Below are positions 1-4,118 of a stretch of 6,427 nucleotides of DNA, piece by piece. The first letter of the stretch is position 1. Each line of letters starts with the position of its first letter. Source of the stretch: an uncultured Clostridium sp. (GTDB lineage Bacteria > Bacillota_A > Clostridia > Lachnospirales > Lachnospiraceae); assembly GCA_947174825.1 (NCBI GenBank), contig CAMWKN010000094.1, positions 1 through 6,427 on the forward strand. Reading direction: 5' to 3'. The translations under genes and the position numbers were made by a program. The notes beneath the pieces were generated by a model that had not been told where the DNA came from, did not search any database, and was given only the letters and a program-made list of their open reading frames with translations.

Positions 1-12
1 CACCGGGCTACT

Positions 13-714
13 CTACTCGCTGTTTTTGTCACGTTCCCTCTCTGCCTGTGACTTACGCAGATAAACAGGACAATGCTCCTGTGCCGTCTCGATTCTGCCC
101 TGCCTATAATAAATTTCACCCAATGCAGCCACAGCTGCCGCACTCTGTCTGGACAAATGTAATGGAGCCAACTGATACTCCCCCTGATAACACTCCGTAA
201 TTATCTCCTGATAAACCGGCACTCCGTCCCCCAAAAAAATAACAGGCTCCTGATACCCCGCCAATTCCTGCAGAATTTCCCGCACATCCACTGCTTTCTG
301 TTCCACAACAACATCCAATCCCTCTGCTGACGCCCGATAGATACCGGTATAGACCTGATTTCTTCTGGCATCCATCATAGGACAGATCAATCCGCTGCTC
401 CCTGCCAGTCGATATGCCATTCCCTCCAATGTTGGCACCGATACAATGGGCTTATCCAGCGCCAGTCCCAGTCCCTTAGCTGTAGATGCCCCAATCCGCA
501 AACCGGTAAAGGACCCCGGTCCTGCTGCAATGGCAATGGCATCTATCTCCTGCAATGCAATACCAGACATTTGAACCACCTGATCAATCATCGGCAGTAA
601 AGTCTGCGAATGCGTCTGTTTGTTATTAACTGTAAATTCAGCCACCAATATATTGTCTGCGGTAACTGCTGCAGATGCCACCATACCAGAACTGTCAATT
701 CCTAATATTTTCAC
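13..714 (-). CDS. tsaB: tRNA t6A37 biosynthesis protein TsaB
   Basis: TsaB is an inactive ASKHA-fold paralogue of TsaD. It acts in the cytoplasm as the scaffold that joins TsaD and TsaE, so that threonylcarbamoyl is transferred to A37 of ANN-decoding tRNAs. The 233-residue protein has the usual length. The N-terminal nucleotide-fold strand reads ILGIDSS (3-9), THSQTLLP lies at 34-41, and the diagnostic GPGSFTGLRIG motif lies at 65-75. The start is a GTG (712-714) behind a clear GGAGG (721-725) with a 6-base gap. The gene follows tsaE by 12 bases, so the two are co-transcribed. The 12 bases left before the window edge are too short to show the next gene, which in many Firmicutes is rimI. No truncation or frameshift is seen. 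The identification rests on the motif and the neighbour. Confidence 0.96.
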   Translation of the reverse strand: MKILGIDSSGMVASAAVTADNILVAEFTVNNKQTHSQTLLPMIDQVVQMSGIALQEIDAIAIAAGPGSFTGLRIGASTAKGLGLALDKPIVSVPTLEGMAYRLAGSSGLICPMMDARRNQVYTGIYRASAEGLDVVVEQKAVDVREILQELAGYQEPVIFLGDGVPVYQEIITECYQGEYQLAPLHLSRQSAAAVAALGEIYYRQGRIETAQEHCPVYLRKSQAERERDKNSE

Positions 715-726
715 TCTTCTCCTCCA

Positions 727-1179
727 TTATCTCTGAATACAAATTCTCCGGTAATCTAATCCCTGTGACAAATCTTTTGTGATCGTCACATCAATACAAC
801 GATCTGGCAAAATCTCTGTAATCAGCTCTGCCCACTCAATCAGACACACACCATTGCCATAAAAATAATCTTCATAGCCTATCTCTTCCATTTCTTCCAC
901 ATCGGCAATACGATATACGTCAAAATGATACAAGGGCAGACGTCCGGTTTCATAGATCTGGACAATGGTAAATGTAGGACTGCTGATGGGTTCCTGTATC
1001 CCCAGTCCTTCCGCAAAGCCTTTGGTAAACACCGTTTTCCCCACTCCCAGATCTCCATGCAGTAGCACAACATCTCCCGGATTGCAAGACTCTCCTAACT
1101 GTCTTCCTATTGCTTTGGTGTCCTGTTCCGTCTGACTATCCAAAAAACTGCTTTCCCTGTCCTGCTGCTTCTCACTCAC
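727..1179 (-). CDS. tsaE: tRNA t6A37 biosynthesis ATPase TsaE
   Basis: TsaE is a small P-loop ATPase that binds the TsaB-TsaD dimer and resets it between rounds of t6A synthesis. The 150-residue protein shows the family order: Walker A GDLGVGKT (42-49), SPTF (67-70), HFDVYR (85-90) and the Walker B-like IEWAE (114-118). The length is typical. The start is GTG at 1177-1179. It overlaps the end of the YcxB-like gene by 8 bases (GTGAGTGA on the minus strand, holding this start and the upstream TGA), a layout that favours translational coupling. No strong separate ribosome binding site is evident for it. It ends in TAA, 12 bases before tsaB. The assignment is firm; the exact start is slightly less so because GTG was chosen through the overlap. 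Confidence 0.95.
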   Translation of the reverse strand: MSEKQQDRESSFLDSQTEQDTKAIGRQLGESCNPGDVVLLHGDLGVGKTVFTKGFAEGLGIQEPISSPTFTIVQIYETGRLPLYHFDVYRIADVEEMEEIGYEDYFYGNGVCLIEWAELITEILPDRCIDVTITKDLSQGLDYRRICIQR

Positions 1180-1765
1180 GATCTGTCTCTCCTTCTGTTT
1201 CCTGTGCCTCTTCAGCAGCTACATGCTCCACCCTGCTTTCCTGCGTATTGGCAATTTCTTCTTCCGTCGGCTCATAATCTTTGTATTTCTCCAACATGGT
1301 CCGGATTAGAGAAATCATTTCCTCATAACGTTTACCACACTGCTTCCGTGGAAAAATAAAGGCACGAACCGGAGACATATATAAATAAATTGCATTTTTA
1401 CTCTGTACCATTTTACGGACATCATACCATGGAACCTGTACCTGCTGTTCTCCCTGGGAAACGGCAATCCCCTCCTCGTTAACACAGTATTGTAACGGCG
1501 CATTGATATCCTGATTTCGCATTCTTTGTGTAAATGCTTTGCAATATAACATAATCGGCTGCACCACCGTAAACAGCAATCCAATAATAATTAATGCCAG
1601 TTTTGTCGTACCGTCCAAGGTCTCATAGCGCAATGCACAGGCTGCCAGACTTCCAAAGCTGAGCAGAAGCCCAAACACACCAGACGCACTGAAATAAGTA
1701 TGCCTCATGGAAAATACATATAATTCGGACACAGATAAATCTACTTGAAAACGGATCTCCTCCAT
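1172..1765 (-). CDS. YcxB-like two-pass membrane protein
   Basis: This is a 197-residue membrane protein of unknown function. Two hydrophobic segments (about 29-46 and 55-74) are followed by a basic stretch and a soluble domain at about 95-160. That domain fits the YcxB-like C-terminal family: a VPWYDVRKMV segment (111-120), IYLYMSP (126-132) and AFIFPRK (135-141), the alternation of W, aromatic strands and P-R/K typical of that family. The last 30 or so residues are strongly acidic (many E, with D and Q) and probably unstructured. The ATG at 1763-1765 lies 6 bases behind an almost perfect Shine-Dalgarno, GGAGGTGA. It is the first gene of the operon and its stop overlaps the tsaE start. YcxB-type proteins are uncharacterised, so its link to t6A synthesis is positional only. 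Confidence 0.8.
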   Translation of the reverse strand: MEEIRFQVDLSVSELYVFSMRHTYFSASGVFGLLLSFGSLAACALRYETLDGTTKLALIIIGLLFTVVQPIMLYCKAFTQRMRNQDINAPLQYCVNEEGIAVSQGEQQVQVPWYDVRKMVQSKNAIYLYMSPVRAFIFPRKQCGKRYEEMISLIRTMLEKYKDYEPTEEEIANTQESRVEHVAAEEAQETEGETDRE

Positions 1766-1768
1766 ATT

Positions 1769-1776
1769 TCACCTCC
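1769..1776 (-). promoter_or_regulatory. Strong Shine-Dalgarno of the YcxB-like gene
   Basis: On the minus strand the site reads GGAGGTGA, an eight-base match to the complement of the 16S rRNA 3' end, with 6 bases between GGAGG and the ATG. Its inner GAGGTG also occurs in the two upstream 12-base repeats (1822-1827 and 1855-1860), and an exact complement CACCTC lies upstream in the probable leader (1876-1881). The site could therefore be masked by leader RNA folding. Confidence 0.75.
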
Positions 1777-1805
1777 GTAATTTTTATCATCACTAACAAG
1801 CCTGC

Positions 1806-1866
1806 GTTTTCGCATGTGTGCCACCTCAAAACCTTCGGTTTTTCGCATGCGTTTCACCTCAAAACC
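1806..1866. repeat. Imperfect tandem direct repeat, two units
   Basis: Unit 1 (1806-1833) and unit 2 (1838-1866) share the pattern GTTTT(T)CGCATG, then a short variable stretch, then CACCTCAAAACC. They differ at a few bases and by one inserted T. The CACCTCAAAACC part is identical in both (1822-1833 and 1855-1866). Unit 2 contains the palindrome CGCATGCG (1844-1851), which unit 1 carries as CGCATGTG. Unit 1 also ends in a small hairpin, AAAACC-TTC-GGTTTT (1828-1842). The spacing and number of copies are unlike a CRISPR array. Confidence 0.75.
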
Positions 1867-1881
1867 GAAGGTTTTGAGGTG
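1855..1881. repeat. Perfect 12-bp hairpin with a 3-base loop
   Basis: The arms are CACCTCAAAACC (1855-1866) and GGTTTTGAGGTG (1870-1881), exact reverse complements around the loop GAA. On the minus strand, in the likely 5' leader of the YcxB-tsaE-tsaB transcript, the loop reads TTC. The same left arm is repeated exactly at 1822-1833, so the right arm has two equal partners. No T run follows on either strand, so it is not a standard intrinsic terminator. Confidence 0.85.
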
Positions 1882-1888
1882 TTCGTTG

Positions 1889-1966
1889 ACACTCATATAG
1901 AATCCTTGTCAGAGATCTTTGTGTCTGTAAACAGACAAAGATCTCTGACAAGGATTCTACACTCAT
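1889..1966. repeat. Long palindrome flanked by 8-bp direct repeats
   Basis: Two arms of 23 bases (1898-1920 and 1937-1959) are perfect reverse complements. The inside adds GTCTG/CAGAC (1923-1927 and 1932-1936) around a TAAA loop, with only a two-base GT bulge at 1921-1922. The palindrome is flanked by ACACTCAT at 1889-1896 and again at 1959-1966, the second copy sharing one base with the arm. This is the form expected of a tiny non-autonomous insertion with a target duplication, or of a dispersed palindromic repeat. Transcribed, it would form a hairpin of about 28 base pairs in the leader of the minus-strand operon. No protein is encoded. Confidence 0.8.
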
Positions 1967-1979
1967 GCTCTATGCGTTC

Positions 1980-2007
1980 ATTATACCAGACAAAACCAAA
2001 AAAACAA
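1980..2007 (-). promoter_or_regulatory. Promoter candidate for the YcxB-tsaE-tsaB operon
   Basis: On the minus strand a perfect TATAAT (1980-1985) is preceded by TGG, making an extended -10 (TGnTATAAT). A weak TTGTTT -35 (2002-2007) lies 16 bases further upstream. Transcription would begin near 1973 and give a leader of roughly 200 bases carrying the long palindrome, the 12-bp hairpin and both repeat units before the ATG at 1765. The -10 match is strong; the long leader is inferred. Confidence 0.55.
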
Positions 2008-2025
2008 TACACCCCCCACATTATT

Positions 2026-2037
2026 TGTGATATAATG
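2026..2037 (+). promoter_or_regulatory. Plus-strand extended -10 promoter, distal copy
   Basis: TGTGATATAATG contains a perfect extended -10, TGATATAAT, with TATAAT at 2031-2036. No convincing -35 is found 16-18 bases upstream. The identical 12-mer recurs 81 bases downstream. Transcription from here, starting near 2043, would include every hairpin from about 2046 onward in the leader of the RelA-like gene. Confidence 0.4.
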
Positions 2038-2038
2038 A

Positions 2039-2077
2039 GCACAGCGGCGGTCGTGCTTGCACGAACCGACATTGTGC
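2039..2077. repeat. Imperfect hairpin between the two plus promoters
   Basis: Inner stem CGTGC-TT-GCACG (2052-2063) continues outward as CGG/CCG (2048-2050 and 2066-2068), with one extra A on the right side. After an internal loop, GCACA (2039-2043) pairs with TGTGC (2073-2077). The TGTGC arm can instead pair with GCACA at 2082-2086 across a GAAT loop, so two mutually exclusive folds are possible. Confidence 0.55.
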
Positions 2078-2084
2078 GAATGCA

Positions 2085-2110
2085 CACATCGAGACGTTAG
2101 TCGAGATGTG
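2085..2110. repeat. Hairpin with a symmetric GA/GA internal loop
   Basis: CACATC (2085-2090) pairs with GATGTG (2105-2110). GAC (2093-2095) pairs with GTC (2100-2102) around a GTTA loop. Between them GA (2091-2092) faces GA (2103-2104), which could form tandem sheared G-A pairs in RNA or single-stranded DNA. It abuts and partly overlaps the proximal promoter. Confidence 0.5.
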
Positions 2111-2117
2111 ATATAAT
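2089..2117 (+). promoter_or_regulatory. Promoter candidate for the RelA-like gene, proximal copy
   Basis: A perfect extended -10, TGATATAAT (TATAAT at 2112-2117), has a 4-of-6 -35 match, TCGAGA (2089-2094), at the ideal 17-base spacing. Transcription would start near 2124, about 120 bases before the ATG at 2245, with two hairpins in the leader. It is the best plus-strand promoter in the region. Confidence 0.55.
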
Positions 2118-2125
2118 GGTAAACG

Positions 2126-2152
2126 GACCGAGCAAGCTCGCTTGTGAAGGTC
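2126..2152. repeat. Leader hairpin with two alternative stems
   Basis: GACC (2126-2129) and GGTC (2149-2152) can close the structure. Inside, either CAAGC-TC-GCTTG (2133-2144) or CGAGC-AA-GCTCG (2129-2140) can form, but not both. The second has the same shape as the upstream CGTGC-TT-GCACG stem, with paired bases changed on both sides. Confidence 0.5.
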
Positions 2153-2157
2153 AGGCA

Positions 2158-2184
2158 AGATCATAATGCGAAGCATTATGATCT
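2158..2184. repeat. Perfect 12-bp hairpin with a GAA loop
   Basis: AGATCATAATGC (2158-2169) and GCATTATGATCT (2173-2184) are exact reverse complements around GAA. The tip reads GCGAAGC, a heptamer known from oligonucleotide work as an unusually stable DNA mini-hairpin. No T run follows, so termination is unlikely. It lies in the inferred leader of the RelA-like gene. Confidence 0.8.
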
Positions 2185-2231
2185 ACTATACGCATAGAGT
2201 ATTGATATGAAATAAATGGGGGTTTTTTAAT

Positions 2232-2239
2232 AGGAGGGG
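2232..2239 (+). promoter_or_regulatory. Shine-Dalgarno that sets the RelA-like start
   Basis: AGGAGGGG ends at 2239. The ATG at 2245 sits 7 bases after AGGAGG, ideal spacing. The in-frame GTG at 2239-2241 overlaps the ribosome binding site itself and cannot be the normal start, so the protein is taken as 620 residues. Confidence 0.85.
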
Positions 2240-2244
2240 TGTAT

Positions 2245-4107
2245 ATGAAAAAACAAAATAATGATACAGCATTACAAGATCAGATTATGGAAGAAATTGA
2301 TTTTTTAAAATTAAATGATTTTTGCGAACATCTAACCGAGGCAATACAGGAAATTTTCCGTTCCAGTGGGTTGTATTTCCGAATTTTTTCTCGTGTAAAA
2401 TCCGTTGATTCCATTGCCGAAAAAATTACCAGAAGACAATATGGAACCAGTCAAAATCCAAAAAAATTACAGGATTTAGTAGGAATCCGTGTGGTTCTAT
2501 ATTATTATGATGATCTCAGTATCTGTCGGGATATCATGGAAAGTACCTTCCAGATGATTGACCAGTGGTCCCGCACCAATATTTCAGCAAATGAATTCAA
2601 AGCAACAAAGATCAATGGTGTCTTTCGCTTTCCTTCCGAATACTTTGGTCTGTACAAGAAGAAACTATGGAGCCTACCCATTGATACCACGTTTGAAGTT
2701 CAGTTTCGTACTGTCTTTTTTGAAGGCTGGCACGAAATCGAACATGATATGCGCTATAAAAGTCTGCTCTCTGATGAACAATATTGGAAGGGCAGCGAAG
2801 AATTGTCCCGTATTCTGAACTGTATCCTGGCAAATTTGGAGTTAAATGACTGGTCTCTGATACAACTCTTCGACCAGCTATCCTATAATCACTATAAAAA
2901 TTCCAACTGGGAGTTGATGCTCAAAACGAAATTCCGTATCCGAATCGACGACCATAGTACGCTGCATCCGGATATTGCTGCCTTATTTGACCGCAACCAC
3001 GATATTGCCAGGCAATTTCTCAAATGCTCACGCAAAGACCTGATTCGGGAATTACTCAAACTGGATTCTCCGAATCTCAGCTACAATCAAATGGTTCAGC
3101 TATTAAATAACCGCAGTGTCCACAATGCAGAACTGGAAGAAATCATTGCCGGGCTGCCTGTACCCCGAGAGGAACGAAGTTATCAGAAACCCGTACTGCA
3201 ACGTCTGGATTCTTCTGTTTTATTTCACTTGGAGCTTCCACTACTGCACAAAGAAACCAGAACTCTGGAATCGGAATTTACTAATGGAGCCTACATTTTA
3301 TTTAAATGGGCGCGATTCAAGTTTAATTCCGTATTTGAAGATATTCCTGCAGACCTATGCAGTTACCGCAACAAACTACCCGGATACCAGATCTGCTTTG
3401 ACTATCAGCCAGAAAAATTTTCTTTCTCCATGAAGATATATTATGTTGATAGCCAGTCCATCGGCACACTTTGGCATATCCATTCCTATATTACCCGCTT
3501 TGATGACGGCAGACTGCATTTCTACCACATGACCTCCCGGGATATGCCAAATGAAATTTCACAGCGATCCACTTTTATAAAGCCGTCTTTCCTGTCGGAT
3601 CTCTCTACTAAAGTGGGACTAACGGATATCGCCCGTCTCAGCACCAAAGCACACTTTGTTACGACACAGGAGGAATTTCGTTATTTCCACACTCTGGTAA
3701 ATGATAGCGAGCGCAAACTGCCGGTAATCGCCATATTGCAACAGGAAGTCTCACATTTAGAGGACAGCAAAGAATCTTTTGATGGATTTGACATGAATAC
3801 CTTTACCATCAACGGTGTACGTCTGGCGAAGGTAACCGGATTATACAGTCACGTGTATATGTTAGAACAAAGCCAAATTGCAGAATTTACAAAACAGTTT
3901 CCATGTGATACCCACTCTATGCCGGGAGCAATCTGCATTTTCTGGCCACATTACCAGAAGCGTTCTATGGAAATTTATACGCAGGAAATGGTCTGTGATA
4001 CGGAATTTGATTTTAATCACTCTGCCTTCCATGACCAAAATATTTCCGAAAAGGCTTTCCGTCATAAACTGGTACAAATGATGAAAGATGATAATGTGAT
4101 ACACTAA
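2245..4107 (+). CDS. RelA/SpoT-domain protein with long unknown C-terminal region
   Basis: Residues about 20-200 form a (p)ppGpp synthetase-type nucleotidyltransferase domain: R50/K52 in RVKSVDSIAEK (50-60), DLVGIRVV (77-84) with the metal-binding aspartate, EVQFRT (151-156) with the catalytic glutamate, and the closing WHEIEHDMRYK (162-172). No HD hydrolase, TGS or ACT domain is present, so it is neither a long RSH enzyme nor a small synthetase of about 200 residues. The usual GYxSxH guanine-stacking motif before EVQFRT is not seen; an FRFPSEYFGLY stretch (128-138) lies there instead. About 400 further residues contain a W-H-I-H strand (410-413), RKLPVIAIL (490-498), LYSHVYML (533-540) and GAICIFWP (561-568). 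No membrane segment is visible. Synthesis of an alarmone is plausible from the retained acidic residues, but product and trigger are unknown. It is monocistronic and convergent with the HtrA-like gene. Confidence 0.85.
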   Translation: MKKQNNDTALQDQIMEEIDFLKLNDFCEHLTEAIQEIFRSSGLYFRIFSRVKSVDSIAEKITRRQYGTSQNPKKLQDLVGIRVVLYYYDDLSICRDIMESTFQMIDQWSRTNISANEFKATKINGVFRFPSEYFGLYKKKLWSLPIDTTFEVQFRTVFFEGWHEIEHDMRYKSLLSDEQYWKGSEELSRILNCILANLELNDWSLIQLFDQLSYNHYKNSNWELMLKTKFRIRIDDHSTLHPDIAALFDRNHDIARQFLKCSRKDLIRELLKLDSPNLSYNQMVQLLNNRSVHNAELEEIIAGLPVPREERSYQKPVLQRLDSSVLFHLELPLLHKETRTLESEFTNGAYILFKWARFKFNSVFEDIPADLCSYRNKLPGYQICFDYQPEKFSFSMKIYYVDSQSIGTLWHIHSYITRFDDGRLHFYHMTSRDMPNEISQRSTFIKPSFLSDLSTKVGLTDIARLSTKAHFVTTQEEFRYFHTLVNDSERKLPVIAILQQEVSHLEDSKESFDGFDMNTFTINGVRLAKVTGLYSHVYMLEQSQIAEFTKQFPCDTHSMPGAICIFWPHYQKRSMEIYTQEMVCDTEFDFNHSAFHDQNISEKAFRHKLVQMMKDDNVIH

Positions 4108-4113
4108 TCACAT
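4094..4113. terminator. Small inverted repeat between convergent genes
   Basis: ATGTGAT (4094-4100) and ATCACAT (4107-4113) form a 7-bp stem with a 6-base loop spanning the TAA of the RelA-like gene, in the short gap before the HtrA-like stop. It could act on both strands, but the stem is AT-rich and no T tract follows in either direction, so it is a weak terminator candidate. Confidence 0.25.
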
Positions 4114-4118
4114 CTTGC

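Larger units (their letters stand above)
1965..2202. repeat. Outer inverted repeat pair around the promoter region
   Basis: CTCTATGCGT (1968-1977) is matched exactly by its reverse complement ACGCATAGAG (2190-2199). Extending outward by three bases keeps 12 of 13 positions (1965-1977 against 2190-2202). The pair encloses about 212 bases that hold all three TATAAT boxes of the divergent region. It may be the ends of a small element, an invertible segment, or chance. The arms are shorter than those of most known invertible promoters. Confidence 0.45.

Noticed and set aside
1..12. Start of a following gene such as rimI at the left edge
   Set aside because: A GTG can be read on the minus strand at 1-3, but no coding sequence or clear ribosome binding site is visible in the remaining bases.
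1828..1843. Small AAAACC-TTC-GGTTTT hairpin as a terminator
   Set aside because: The T residues are part of the 6-bp stem, only one T follows it, and no plus-strand gene ends upstream; on the minus strand it lies inside the likely leader.
1806..1881. Possible CRISPR array from the repeated CACCTCAAAACC
   Set aside because: There are only two imperfect units, no spacer of normal length, and no cas genes.
1886..1891. Perfect TTGACA -35 on the plus strand
   Set aside because: No -10-like box lies 15-19 bases downstream; that space is the arm of the long palindrome.
1816..2100. Plus-strand open frame of about 94 codons in the intergenic region
   Set aside because: It runs through the palindromes and the promoter boxes, has no ribosome binding site, and its translation reflects the inverted repeats.
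2202..2230. Promoter from TTGATA (2202-2207) with an AT-rich -10 just before the ribosome binding site
   Set aside because: The start would fall on or after the Shine-Dalgarno and remove it from the transcript.
2158..2231. Intrinsic terminator formed by the 12-bp hairpin and the T run at 2223-2228
   Set aside because: The T run is about 38 bases beyond the stem, so the two cannot act together.
2239..2244. Earlier GTG start of the RelA-like protein
   Set aside because: The GTG overlaps the ribosome binding site; the ATG at 2245 has correct spacing.
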